64,000 nt of DNA from Streptomyces sp. NBC_00569. GTDB taxonomy: Bacteria; Actinomycetota; Actinomycetes; Streptomycetales; Streptomycetaceae. Positions 25,598 to 34,439 of the stretch are shown one piece after another. The DNA is taken from NCBI RefSeq assembly GCF_036345255.1, contig NZ_CP107783.1, positions 2,108,001 to 2,172,000 of the forward strand, written 5' to 3'. Made by a program: the position numbers and the translations under genes. The notes under the pieces were generated by a model, which searched no databases, was not told where the DNA came from, and saw only the letters and a list, made by a program, of their open reading frames with translations. Positions within the stretch are counted from its first letter, which is position 1. The number at the start of each line of letters is the position of its first letter.

Positions 25598-25813
25598 ATG
25601 CTCGGCATGCACGAGATGGACGCGGAATCCGCAGACCTGCTGCCCGGCCGCGAGGCCCTGGGCCGGCTGAAGTTCAACTTCGTCAAGACCACCAACGTGA
25701 CGAAGCACGTCGCCTACGTCCAGGCCCAGAACAACTCGTTCGCCCTGAACGCCTGCTCCCCCGAGGCCATCGCCCAGTCCGCGGGCAACCAGACCATCAA
25801 CATCGCCCAGTAA
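25598..25813 (+). CDS. Precursor-like peptide 1
   Basis: 71 residues from ATG 25598 (AAAGGA upstream). An acidic N-terminus leads into LLPGREALGRLKFNFVKTTN at residues 14-33, then VTKHVAYVQAQNNSFALNAC and a tail ending NQTINIAQ. One Cys at 53. No signal peptide. It is about two-thirds identical to peptide 2 encoded 30 bases downstream; residues 14-40 are almost invariant and the part after 41 varies. A conserved front and variable back are typical of a leader plus core, so I read it as a substrate of the following M50 protease. A structural role is also possible. Confidence 0.75.
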   Translation: MLGMHEMDAESADLLPGREALGRLKFNFVKTTNVTKHVAYVQAQNNSFALNACSPEAIAQSAGNQTINIAQ

Positions 25814-25843
25814 CCGACCCTTCATACCGAAAGAGGTTTCACC

Positions 25844-26056
25844 ATGAACAACGAACAGCTCAACGAGGAATCCGCGGAACTGCTGCCCGGCCGCGAGGCC
25901 CTGGGCCGGCTGAAGTTCAACTTCGTCAAGACCACCAACGTGACGCGGCACGTCGCCTACGTCGACGCCCACAACAACTCGCTGGCGGCGAACCTCAACT
26001 CCCCCGAGGCCATCGCCGCCTCCGAGGCCAACCAGACCATCAACATCCACCAGTAA
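25844..26056 (+). CDS. Precursor-like peptide 2
   Basis: 70 residues from ATG 25844 with AAGAGG upstream. LLPGREALGRLKFNFVKTTN occupies residues 13-32, followed by VTRHVAYVDAHNNSLAANLN, SPEAIAAS and NQTINIHQ at the C-terminus. It has no Cys. More than 60 consecutive bases around the LLPGREAL segment match peptide 1, so the pair is a tandem duplication. The C-terminal half is rich in Asn, Ser, Ala with alternating hydrophobic residues, as in beta-solenoid or amyloid-like segments. The M50 protease gene begins 72 bases downstream. Confidence 0.75.
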   Translation: MNNEQLNEESAELLPGREALGRLKFNFVKTTNVTRHVAYVDAHNNSLAANLNSPEAIAASEANQTINIHQ

Positions 26057-26128
26057 CGGCACCCGGCATGTGCGGACCGTGTTTCGTGGCGACGCGGTCC
26101 GCACCAGGGGAGGGAGGGCAGGACGACG

Positions 26129-27991
26129 ATGGCTGACGGTCAGGGGGCCCATAACCCCGCTCCCATGGGGACGGCGGTCCGGGACACAGGCAAAACGTTT
26201 CCCGGGTACGTGAACGAGGAAGCCCTCTTCCCCGTCCCGCGACTCGGCGCAGGCCTTCAACGCCTGGGTGAGTACCAGGGAACCGGTTTCACGGAACGCA
26301 AGTATCTCGTCCGCCGCAAGGACGGACAGGTCGTCCAACTCTCCCGGCTGCTCTACCTCGTCGTCGAAGCCATCGACGGCGTACGCGACACCGAGGGCAT
26401 CTCCCACCGGGTCAGCGGCCGCTACGGGCGCGAGATCAGCGCGGACAACATCAACTACCTCGTGCAGCAAAAGCTCGAACCACTCGGCCTCACCGTCCCG
26501 TTCGGGCAGGCGGACCAACAGGTCGTCGCCAACCCCCGGTCCGACCTCCTCCTGGTCCTCAAGGGCCACCGAGTGATCTTCCGCGAACGGCAGGTCGCCC
26601 GCATCGCCAAGACACTGGCCTGGCTGCACCGTCCCCCGGTGGTGGCCCTGGTGCTGGCGGCGCTCACCGTGCTGGACATCTGGCTGTTCGGCTACCACGG
26701 CGCCATACAGCCGGTGCTCCAGGTGCTGGAGCAACCCGTCCTGATGCTGGCCGTCTTCGGGCTGATCGTAGCCTCGCTCATGTTCCACGAGTTCGGTCAC
26801 GCCTCGGCCTGCCGGTACGGGGGCGCGCGACCCGGAAGCATCGGGTTCGGCCTCTTCCTGATCTGGCCCTCCATGTACACCGACGTCACCGACGTCTACC
26901 GCATCAACCGGGCCGGCCGCATCCGCACCGACCTGGGCGGCGTCTACTTCAACGTCGTCTTCGTGCTGGGGCTGGCCGGCGCCTACCTTCTCACCGGCCA
27001 GCCCCTCTTCCTCGGCGCGGTCTACCTGGTGCACTTCGAGATCCTCGAACAGCTGATGCCGGCGGTCCGTCTGGACGGCTACTACATCCTCGGTGACCTC
27101 GCAGGAATCCCCGACCTCTATGGCAAGATCAAACCCATCCTCCTGAGCATGCTGCCTGGCCGGCCGCTCCCCCCGGAGGTGGCCGGCCTCAAACGCTCCG
27201 CACGGGTCATCGTGACCTGCTGGGTGCTGACCATGGTGCCGCTGATCATCGCCGAACTCGGCTACGTCCTGTGGAACCTCCCGCGCCTGCTCACCACCGG
27301 GCTGCGATCAGTGGCCGAGCAGGCGACCGGAACCTGGTACGCCTTCGCCGACGGGCAGATCGCGGCCGGACTCGTCGGCGTCGTCGGAGAGTTCATGATC
27401 CTGTGCCCCCTGGCCGGCGCCGGGTATCTCACCGTGCGCCTGAGCGGGCGGCTCGTCCGGGCAACCCTGCGCGCCACCGAGGGAAACCTCCGGCTGCGCC
27501 TGGTCATCTGCACCGGCGTACTGGCCACGGCCGGCGCGCTCAGCGCGGCATGGATGGGCGGGATGACACCCAAGCCGCTGCCGCCGCAGCCGCCCATCAT
27601 CCCCATCCTCCAGCCCGGCGTGCCAACGCTGCGCGCGGCGGAAACGCCGTCGGCCTCGGACGAGACGCCGCAGGACGACGCCCGCCCGGGCGCCGTCCCC
27701 ACCAGCCCGTCACCGGACGCGAGCCTGCTCTCGCCGACGCCCGATGCCAGTCCGTCCGACGAGGCCGACACCGCGAGCGGTTCCCCCTCCGCCGAGGACG
27801 AGACCAAGACGGCCTCCCCGACACCCAAGAAGGCGACGCCGAGCCCGACCCCGACCCGCAGGCAGAGTCCGCCGCCGCCCGGTCCCAGTTCCTCGGCCGG
27901 TACGCCGAGCACCTCGCCGTCGGCCCCGCTCTCGACCAGCCCCTCCGCGCCGCTGCCCACCGAGAGCTTCCCCGACCCCTTCCCCTGGTGA
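26129..27991 (+). CDS. M50-type membrane zinc metalloprotease with RRE/PqqD-like N-terminus
   Basis: 620 residues; GGGGAGGGAGGG lies upstream of ATG 26129. Residues about 55-125 (YLVRRKDGQVVQLSRLLYLVVEAIDG, ISADNINYLVQQKLEPLGL) form a small winged-helix/PqqD-like domain as used to bind peptide leaders. Membrane helices follow from about 170. The zinc site is HEFGH at 220-224, and the third-ligand region is PAVRLDGYYILGD at 311-323. Further helices extend to about 510, then a Pro/Ser/Thr-rich, probably extracellular, tail of 100 residues. Relatives are annotated as putative peptide zinc metalloprotease and occur with RiPP clusters (for example YydH). It likely cleaves or exports the two small peptides upstream. 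Confidence 0.85.
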   Translation: MADGQGAHNPAPMGTAVRDTGKTFPGYVNEEALFPVPRLGAGLQRLGEYQGTGFTERKYLVRRKDGQVVQLSRLLYLVVEAIDGVRDTEGISHRVSGRYGREISADNINYLVQQKLEPLGLTVPFGQADQQVVANPRSDLLLVLKGHRVIFRERQVARIAKTLAWLHRPPVVALVLAALTVLDIWLFGYHGAIQPVLQVLEQPVLMLAVFGLIVASLMFHEFGHASACRYGGARPGSIGFGLFLIWPSMYTDVTDVYRINRAGRIRTDLGGVYFNVVFVLGLAGAYLLTGQPLFLGAVYLVHFEILEQLMPAVRLDGYYILGDLAGIPDLYGKIKPILLSMLPGRPLPPEVAGLKRSARVIVTCWVLTMVPLIIAELGYVLWNLPRLLTTGLRSVAEQATGTWYAFADGQIAAGLVGVVGEFMILCPLAGAGYLTVRLSGRLVRATLRATEGNLRLRLVICTGVLATAGALSAAWMGGMTPKPLPPQPPIIPILQPGVPTLRAAETPSASDETPQDDARPGAVPTSPSPDASLLSPTPDASPSDEADTASGSPSAEDETKTASPTPKKATPSPTPTRRQSPPPPGPSSSAGTPSTSPSAPLSTSPSAPLPTESFPDPFPW

Positions 27992-28086
27992 ATCCCCCAG
28001 GCCCCCGGCCCCGCGATGAACAGCCGTGAACCCCGGTGAACTCCCCGGCCCCGTGCCGCTCATACACCCGCAAAAGGAGAACTTAA

Positions 28087-28764
28087 GTGAGCCACCGCAA
28101 GCCACGCACCAGCACAGCCGGCCGGACGGCCGTGCGCCTGGGCATGCTGACCACCGTCTGCCTGACCGGCCTCGCCGCCATGACCCCGGCGGGCGCGGCG
28201 ACCGGATCCCGCACCGCCGGTGGCGTCGGCATCGCCGTGGACGAGGCACGGTCCATGGCCAACCCCCGACACCGCTTCGACCACGACGAAGAGTTCTCGA
28301 TCCATCAGCTCGGCACAGTCGTGGGCGCCGGCGTACGCAACCGGGCGATCGCCCGCTCCGTCGGCTGTTCCATCGACGCGCCCTGCCGGTCGATCGCGCT
28401 GTCCTTCCAGGTCGTCACCACGAACGGGGCCGCGCGCCTCAACGCCTCGAACACCAGCAAGGCCATCAACGACCACTGCGAGGGCTGCGAGACCTTCGCC
28501 GGCGCCTACCAGTTCATCGTCTCGACCCCGTACCGGTTCACGCTGAGCTCGTCGACCAAGAACACACTCGCCGGGTACGAACGGCGGCTGGCCGCCCTGG
28601 AACGCAGCCACGACCCGATCGACGCCGTCAAGCGCCACGCCGACACCCTGGCCGCCGAGGTCGTGAGCCTTCTCCAGCAGTCGGTCGCGGCCGCGCCGCA
28701 CGGCGAAGCCGTCAACTCTCTGGGCCTGCGGCCCACCGTCACCCTGCGGCGCCACATCGACTAG
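28087..28764 (+). CDS. Secreted four-cysteine protein of the peptide locus
   Basis: 225 residues from GTG 28087 with AAGGAGAAC upstream. Signal peptide about 1-39 (VRLGMLTTVCLTGLAAMTPAGAA). The mature part has Cys 94, 100, 131 and 134 in the segments SVGCSIDAPCRSIALSFQVV and INDHCEGCETFAGAYQFIVST, likely forming disulfides, then a helical C-terminal third. I do not know a function. It follows the protease gene by 95 bases on the same strand, with a terminator after it, so it belongs to the peptide operon and may be the exported partner, target or immunity factor. Confidence 0.8.
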   Translation: MSHRKPRTSTAGRTAVRLGMLTTVCLTGLAAMTPAGAATGSRTAGGVGIAVDEARSMANPRHRFDHDEEFSIHQLGTVVGAGVRNRAIARSVGCSIDAPCRSIALSFQVVTTNGAARLNASNTSKAINDHCEGCETFAGAYQFIVSTPYRFTLSSSTKNTLAGYERRLAALERSHDPIDAVKRHADTLAAEVVSLLQQSVAAAPHGEAVNSLGLRPTVTLRRHID

Positions 28765-28800
28765 CCCCCCGGCGCTCCGGGTCCACGGAGCCCACCGTCT

Positions 28801-28834
28801 CCCCGGGCCCGGAACTGCTCCTCCGGGCCCGGGG
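28801..28834 (+). terminator. Hairpin terminator of the peptide operon
   Basis: Perfect 13-bp stem CCCCGGGCCCGGA (28801-28813) with 28822-28834, loop of 8. It lies 37 bases past the stop of the secreted-protein gene. Confidence 0.8.
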
Positions 28835-28859
28835 GCTGATCTCCCCAGGGACGACGCCC

Positions 28860-29162
28860 ATGCGACCCATGCGATACCCGCCCGAACTGCGCCGCAAGGC
28901 CCTGGACCTGCTCGCCGACGGCGAGCCCGTGAAGAAAGTCGCCGTCGCTCTGGGCCTCAACGACCAGACGATCTACCAGTGGCGGCGCCGGCACCTCCCG
29001 CACCTCAGCAAAGGAGGGCCCAAGCCCTCCACGGGGATGGACCTCAGGGCCGCACGCCGGCGCATCACCGAACTGGAGTCCGAGCTCGCCGCCCTCCGGC
29101 GCGCGACCGAACTGCTGCGCGATGTGGTGCCCCCAAAAGACGATTCGAAGCAGTACACGTGA
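28860..29162 (+). CDS. IS3-type OrfA
   Basis: 100 residues from ATG 28860. The HTH is RYPPELRRKALDLLADGEPVKKVAVALGLNDQTIYQWRRRH, followed by a leucine-zipper-like helix (RRRITELESELAALRRATELLRD), the standard OrfA layout. Near its end the slippery run CCCCAAAAGA (29131-29140) allows a -1 shift into the orfB frame, which is indeed the -1 frame. The orfB part is truncated, so transposition is unlikely. Confidence 0.8.
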   Translation: MRPMRYPPELRRKALDLLADGEPVKKVAVALGLNDQTIYQWRRRHLPHLSKGGPKPSTGMDLRAARRRITELESELAALRRATELLRDVVPPKDDSKQYT

Positions 29163-29452
29163 TGGCCGGCGAAGGGCTGCCCGTGCGCACCGCCACCCGG
29201 GCGCTCGGGGTGACCGAGTCCGGCTACTTCACCTGGCGCGCCCGCCACCCCTCCGCCCGGTCGATCCGTCACACCTTGCTCACCGAACTCATCACCACCA
29301 TCCACGCCGCCTCCGGCGCCACCCACGGATACCGGCGCATCCACAGCGAACTCACCCGGACCTACGGGATCACCGTCAGCCACGGGACGGTGGAACTCCT
29401 CATGCGCCGGGCCGGTATCCAGGGGCGCACCGGCGACGGCAGCCCTTCTTGA
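29162..29452 (+). pseudogene. IS3-type OrfB, truncated
   Basis: 96 residues from ATG 29162, which overlaps the orfA stop as TGATG; homology starts some 10 codons earlier (KRRFEAVHVMAGEG), as expected if made by frameshifting. It contains the HTH_21 region (TRALGVTESGYFTWRAR, THGYRRIHSELTRTYGITVSHGTVELLMRRAGI). It stops there; the DDE integrase core of about 180 residues is missing. Confidence 0.75.
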
Positions 29453-29465
29453 GAGGAACCGGGAC

Positions 29466-29708
29466 ATGCCCCTGGAACACCCCACGCCCCCGCTGCCCAT
29501 CTCCGCGCTGCTGCGCCCCCAGATGCACATGGGGGGCGACCTGCCGGCCACTCAGGCGCACCAGGTGATGCTGCACTGTGCCCTGGACTCGGCCTGCATC
29601 ACGGTACGGACGCCCGACCTCCACGCCCTCGCCCGGATCTCCGAACTCGACTACCCGACGGTGGCCGCGGTGATCAGATGGCTGCGGATCCTCGGTGACG
29701 GGCGGTGA
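29466..29708 (+). CDS. Small putative winged-helix protein
   Basis: 80 residues from ATG 29466 with GAGAGGAA upstream, 13 bases after the truncated orfB. The C-terminal part (TPDLHALARISELDYPTVAAVIRWLRILGDGR) looks like an HTH with a recognition helix; the front is SALLRPQMHMGGDLPATQAHQVMLHCALD. I do not recognise the family. The tight spacing suggests translation together with the orfA/orfB remnants, perhaps as a domesticated unit. Confidence 0.5.
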   Translation: MPLEHPTPPLPISALLRPQMHMGGDLPATQAHQVMLHCALDSACITVRTPDLHALARISELDYPTVAAVIRWLRILGDGR

Positions 29709-29725
29709 ACAGCCCGACACCCTCA

Positions 29726-30136
29726 TCAGTCGCCGGAGGCGGAGCCGGAGTCTGTCGGGGCGTCGGGGTCGGGGGTGCTGCGCAGGAGGGACTCGACGAG
29801 TGCGGTGACGTGGCGGCGGTCGGCGTCGGACAGGCGCTGGACGCTGGCGATGAGAGTGGCGATCTCCGGGTCGGACGCGGTGTCGGCAGGGTCCTCGAAG
29901 TAGAGGTGGATACCGCAGGCTTCGGCGGCGGCTCTGCGTACCGCGTCCAGGGGCAGTTCCAGTCCTCGGGCCAGGCCCTCGAGGGTGGCTTGCTGCGGCA
30001 TACGGGCCACGTTCGCGACGGTCGCCAGGTGGTGAACGGTGGAACGCGGGATGCCGCCACGCCGGGCCACGTCGCCGTAGGACCAGCCCTGCTGCTCCAG
30101 CCGGTTCTTCACCAATACCTGCAGTGCGTTGGCCAC
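29726..30136 (-). CDS. XRE-like HTH regulator, copy 2
   Basis: 136 residues from GTG 30136, with the same GGGAGAATC leader as copy 1. The HTH and helical parts are almost the same as in copy 1 (23380-23760): LEQQGWSYGDVARRGGIPRSTVHHLATV is unchanged; differences are few (KNRLEQ for KSRLEQ, GLELPLD for GLDVPLD) until the diverged tail SGSASGD. It faces the opposite way, so the two copies form the outer inverted repeat of the island. The AfsR-like gene follows downstream on the same strand after the 244-base gap on its upstream side. Confidence 0.85.
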   Translation of the reverse strand: MANALQVLVKNRLEQQGWSYGDVARRGGIPRSTVHHLATVANVARMPQQATLEGLARGLELPLDAVRRAAAEACGIHLYFEDPADTASDPEIATLIASVQRLSDADRRHVTALVESLLRSTPDPDAPTDSGSASGD

Positions 30137-30380
30137 GAGATCGATTCTCCCTGCTAGCCGACAAGCTGACGCGTTCGGGCGAGATCGAGTCTATGTCGGC
30201 GCGCGGGGGGAAGATCACGTGAGGAAGGCTTCTCTGTGAACCGAGGAGCGACGTGAGCCGCTCCCGGGTAAAGCACCAGCCCAAGGCCACGGACCAGGGG
30301 TGGGGTGCGGGTGCGGCTCGCACTGTCCACGCTGTAGGGAATCAGGGCCGCGAAGCCTTCCCGATCACCGCCACCAAACG

Positions 30381-33300
30381 TCACCGGTCGACATCCTTGT
30401 ACTCCTTCGCGGGCACGCCGACGTCCGAGAAGATGTCCCACGCCTGCTTCCTCATCAGTTCAGCGGCAGCACCGTCGGTGTTCCGGTGGGCGAGGGCGAG
30501 GGCACTGAGGGTGCGGGCCTCGCCGAGTCTGTGGCCGGTCTGGCGGTGTACGGCGAGGGCCTTGTGGCCGAGTTCGACGGCTGCGCCGTGTGCTTCCTCG
30601 GCCTCCGCGGTCTCGCACAGGGCTGTCAGGGCCTGGCCCTCCACCACGCGGAACGAGTGGTCACGGGCCAGGACCAGCGCCTGTTCGGCATGGGTACGGG
30701 CCTTGTCGTACCGGCCCGCTGCCCTGTACGTGACAGAGAGGCACATGTGGCTGTCCGCTGCGGCCCGTCTGAATCGCGCCTCGCGGGCCAGGGCGAGAGC
30801 CTGCTCGCCGGCCTGAACAGCCTGGTCCAGCTGTGCCAGTCGCCTGCGGGCTGCTGCAACCGTGATGAGGATGCCGGACTGAACCCAGTATCGCTTCGTG
30901 TCCTCGACCAGCGCGAACGCTCGCTCGGCCTGCTCCAGCCCTTCGTTGTGGCGGCCGAGTTCGACATTGATCTTCGCGATGGCGTCGAGCATCATCGCGT
31001 GGCCGTCGCGGTAACCGGCCCGCTTGCCGGAGGCCACCTCCGGGCCGAGGAGGTCGAGTCCGTCGGTGAGACGGCCGAGTTCCCAGTACACCCCACCCAG
31101 GACCTGCAGGGCCGAGCCGGCGTCCCACCAGCTGACCTCCGCCTCGAGGCCGACGGCACGTTCGAGGTGATCGGCGGCCTCGTGCAGCCGGCCCAGATCC
31201 CGACAGGCCATACCGAGGCCGACCACCCCGAATCCTTCAACGTAGCGATTCCCGGTCTCACGGAAGATGCGCAGCCCGGCAGTGAAATCGTCGTGCGCAC
31301 TCTCGAGTCGCGCCATGCTCCAATACGCCATGCCTCTCAGGCCGAGGCCAGCGGCCTCGCCCGTTGCCCAACCAAGCTCCCGGCTGATGTCCAGTGCGCG
31401 TGTGGCGTGCTCCATCGCCTGTCGGACATGCCCCCGGTCCCACCGCGCCGCTGCAAGGCTGGAGTGTGTCGCTGCCTGGCCGAACAGGTCACTGTCGGTC
31501 ACGGCCGCGTCCAGTACCGTCTGCGCCGTGGTCTGCCATGTCTTGCGTGGCAGATGGACCCAGAAGTGGTTGAACAGCGCGGAGGTCAGGTGCCAGGCGA
31601 GGGGGCGGGGGCCGTGGTGTGCGGCATGGTTGATGACGGCGAGCAGATTTGCCCGTTCTGCATCCAGCCATAGTCCGGGTGCGATGGCTGACGGCATGCC
31701 CGGGTGCCTGCCGGCACGGAGGCTGCTGGGCAGCTCCGGAAAGAGCCCGGCCCCCGCCGTGGTGCGGGTGACGTTCAGGTACCAGACCAGCAGCCGTTCG
31801 AGGGCGGCTTCACGGTCCGGGGCGGCCTCCTTCGCCAACGCACACTCCTGTGCGTACTCACGAAGGAGATCGTGGAACCGGTAACGCCCCGCCGTCGCGG
31901 GTTCGATCAGATGGGCCGAGACCAGCGCACCGATCAGACGCCGGGCCTGCGGCACCGGCGCATCCAGGAGCGCCGCCGCGACCTCGGTGGTGAACTCGGC
32001 TCCCGGGAACAGGCCGAGCAGGCGGAACAGCTGGCGTGCGCCGGATGCCAGAACCCGGTACGACACCGAAAAGGCTTTACGCAGAGGGGAGTTGGCATCA
32101 CCGTCCGGCGCCAGTGCCTCCAGCTTGTTGCCCTCGGTCATCTCGGCGACGAGGTCGGCCGTTCGCAGGGCCGGATCGCCCGCGAGCCTGGCGGCGGCCA
32201 CGCGCAGGGCCAGAGGCAGGCTGCCGCAGAGCCGGATCAGTTCGTCGACCGCGTGCACGTCGTCGTCGACCCGTTCCGTGCCGAGGGTCCGGCTCAACAG
32301 GGCGCGGGCCTCGTCCGGCTGCAGGAGGTCCAGTGGCAGGGCGTGGGCGCCGTCGTGGGCGACGAGGTCGCCGAGCCGGTTGCGGCTGGTGACGACGACG
32401 CAGCAGGTCGGGCTGGACGGAAGCAGCGAACGTACCTGATCGGCGGAGGCCGCGTTGTCCAGCAGCACGAGCATGCGCCGGTCGGCCAGCAGAGTCCGGA
32501 ACACGCGCCCCTGGGCCTCGTGGTGCGGGGGGATCTCCGACGCCGCGAGTCCGAGGCTGCGCAGCAGCAGTTCGAGGGCCTCGCTGGGTTCGAGGGGCTG
32601 CCGGTCGTGGTCGAAGCCGTGCAGGTTGACGTAGAGCTGGCCGTCCGGGAAGCGGTCGCGGACCTGGTGTGCCCAGTGGACGGCCAGTGCGGTCTTGCCG
32701 ATGCCGGCGGCGCCGCCGATGGCGGAGATGACCACGGTGTTCGCCGTCCCTTGCACCCGTGCGGGCGCAAGCAGAGAGTGGAGTCGTTCGAGTTCGCCGG
32801 TGCGTCCGGCGAAACCCGGTGTGTCGTGCGGGAGTTCGGCGGGCACGGCGCTCTCGCGCGGCGCGGAGGACACCGACGGGGACGGGCGCAGGAGGAAGGC
32901 GCCGTCCTGGTGCAGCACCGCATCGTGTACCCGGCGCAGTTCCTCACCGGGATCGGCTCCGAGCTCGTCACGCAGTCGTACGCGCATGTCCTCGTAGACC
33001 CTGAGCGCTTCCGCCTGACGTCCGCAGCCGTACAGGGCCCGCATGCGCACGGTCGCCAGTGACTCGTCGTAGCCGTCGGACGCGGACGCCAGCCTGCCGA
33101 GGTTGTCGAGTGCTTCTCCGAATCGGGCCAGCACAAGCAGGCACTTGAGCCACTCCAGTCGCAGTGTCCGCCACCGCTCCTCCCACCGCCGCCGTTCCTC
33201 GTGGGCGAAGGGCCCCGGCAGGTTGGCCAGCGGCTCACCCCGGAACAACTCGACGGCCGCGGACAACTGCTCGGCCGCGTCGGCCGGCTCGCCCGACGCG

Positions 33301-33674
33301 ACGGTACGCAGTGCCTCCTCACCCCGCTCGTCCAGATCTGCCGTGTCGAGCCGGACACCCTCGACGACGAAGCGGTACCAGCCCTTTCCACTGCGGATCA
33401 CCGACTCGGCGGGCGGGGTGCCTTCCGGGTCGAGCGCCCTGCGCAGCGAGTTGATGTGCGTGGGCAGCACCTTGCGACCGCCCGCGGGCGGCTCCGATCC
33501 CCACACCGCATCGAGCAGCCGCTCATGACTCACCACGGCCCCTTGGCGCAGCAGCAGCGCGGCCAGTACGGCCTGCCGCTTGATCGAACCCAGCTCGAGC
33601 GGCGTCCCGCCCCGCCAGGCCCGCAACGGCCCGAGCACCTCAAATCGAAGCAGCTCGGGAGACCCGCCGTCCAC
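30381..33674 (-). CDS. AfsR-like STAND regulator (SARP + NB-ARC + TPR)
   Basis: 1097 residues from GTG 33674, where GGAGGCGGAGG precedes and the conserved domain begins at once; the open frame upstream to 33908 lacks homology. Order of domains: winged helix about 5-85 (LRFEVLGPLRAW, LLDAVWG, INSLRRAL), BTAD about 90-245 (GYDESLATVRMRALYGCGRQAEALRVYEDMR), NB-ARC about 285-560 with P-loop GAAGIGKTAL, LVLLDNAAS and CCVVVTSRNRL, then about 400 residues of TPR-type helical repeats. AfsR relatives activate antibiotic or developmental genes on phosphorylation or ligand binding. Its place beside the peptide island suggests control of it; that is inference. Confidence 0.92.
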   Translation of the reverse strand: MDGGSPELLRFEVLGPLRAWRGGTPLELGSIKRQAVLAALLLRQGAVVSHERLLDAVWGSEPPAGGRKVLPTHINSLRRALDPEGTPPAESVIRSGKGWYRFVVEGVRLDTADLDERGEEALRTVASGEPADAAEQLSAAVELFRGEPLANLPGPFAHEERRRWEERWRTLRLEWLKCLLVLARFGEALDNLGRLASASDGYDESLATVRMRALYGCGRQAEALRVYEDMRVRLRDELGADPGEELRRVHDAVLHQDGAFLLRPSPSVSSAPRESAVPAELPHDTPGFAGRTGELERLHSLLAPARVQGTANTVVISAIGGAAGIGKTALAVHWAHQVRDRFPDGQLYVNLHGFDHDRQPLEPSEALELLLRSLGLAASEIPPHHEAQGRVFRTLLADRRMLVLLDNAASADQVRSLLPSSPTCCVVVTSRNRLGDLVAHDGAHALPLDLLQPDEARALLSRTLGTERVDDDVHAVDELIRLCGSLPLALRVAAARLAGDPALRTADLVAEMTEGNKLEALAPDGDANSPLRKAFSVSYRVLASGARQLFRLLGLFPGAEFTTEVAAALLDAPVPQARRLIGALVSAHLIEPATAGRYRFHDLLREYAQECALAKEAAPDREAALERLLVWYLNVTRTTAGAGLFPELPSSLRAGRHPGMPSAIAPGLWLDAERANLLAVINHAAHHGPRPLAWHLTSALFNHFWVHLPRKTWQTTAQTVLDAAVTDSDLFGQAATHSSLAAARWDRGHVRQAMEHATRALDISRELGWATGEAAGLGLRGMAYWSMARLESAHDDFTAGLRIFRETGNRYVEGFGVVGLGMACRDLGRLHEAADHLERAVGLEAEVSWWDAGSALQVLGGVYWELGRLTDGLDLLGPEVASGKRAGYRDGHAMMLDAIAKINVELGRHNEGLEQAERAFALVEDTKRYWVQSGILITVAAARRRLAQLDQAVQAGEQALALAREARFRRAAADSHMCLSVTYRAAGRYDKARTHAEQALVLARDHSFRVVEGQALTALCETAEAEEAHGAAVELGHKALAVHRQTGHRLGEARTLSALALAHRNTDGAAAELMRKQAWDIFSDVGVPAKEYKDVDR

Positions 33675-34439
33675 CGCCAAGCCTCCGCCTCCCTGCGCCC
33701 TCAGAAATTCATCAACATTGCAGCACCCCGGCCATGGCGAGGAACGCAGCATCACACAACCCGCACAACCAGCCTTGAGGAGAAGGTGGTTGTAGGCGCA
33801 CAAGGCCCTGTTGGAAGCGCCGCGCTCCGGAAGAGTCCTGATGGCCAGCGATCGGCGGTCGGGGCTCCTTCGGCTGGTTGATTCGAAAGGACGTTCCTTG
33901 GTGGCCATGCCGGAATGCGGCGGGATACAGAGGGACGCACGCGAAGGTGCCCAGCCGGGGGCGTCCAGATCGCGAAGAATCTCGGGACGGCTCGGGCGGG
34001 CGGATCCGCGGTGGCGGATGCGTGACTACGTGCGGCCACTGCTGACGCCGGGCGGGCGGAAGAACGGCAACAAGGGGATCCCCCCCCCGTCACCGTCGTC
34101 AGTTCGACATACGCGACCTTCCAGTTGCCGTCGAGCGCAGGCAGCGCGTGGGCTGCGGCATGACCGTGCCCTTCCACGCATCAGAGAGCGGCACACTCAA
34201 TTGTGCCCCGCGAAAGGCCTGTTGAGCCCGGCTCCCCCTAAGCAACACAACACAACCAGCACAACGACACCGCCGGTTTCGTGGCTTCCTGTTTTGCCCC
34301 GGTCGCAGGAGTTGTCCGCGAACCTTCCCGGACTTGTCCGTGATCGGTAACGGACGCATCCGTGGGTCCCTGCCTCTCGTCCTGCCCAGTGATCGCAAGG
34401 TGATCGGGACCGGTGTGGCACTGCGTGAAGGGGACGGAC
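33675..34439. other. Intergenic region with a transposase relic
   Basis: No intact gene. The plus strand about 33985-34065 encodes GRLGRADPRWRMRDYVRPLL followed by TPGGRKNG, which resembles the N-terminus of IS701-type transposases but ends at once. The rest holds promoters for the AfsR-like gene and the deacetylase. An uninterrupted run of C at 34081-34087 is notable. Confidence 0.4.

Noticed and set aside
25598..26056. Lanthipeptide or lasso precursor genes
   Set aside because: Core parts lack the Ser/Thr/Cys pattern, and no lanthionine synthetase, lasso cyclase, YcaO or radical-SAM gene is near.
30381..33908. Longer start of the AfsR-like protein at 33908
   Set aside because: The first 78 codons lack homology and a ribosome site; GTG 33674 has both.
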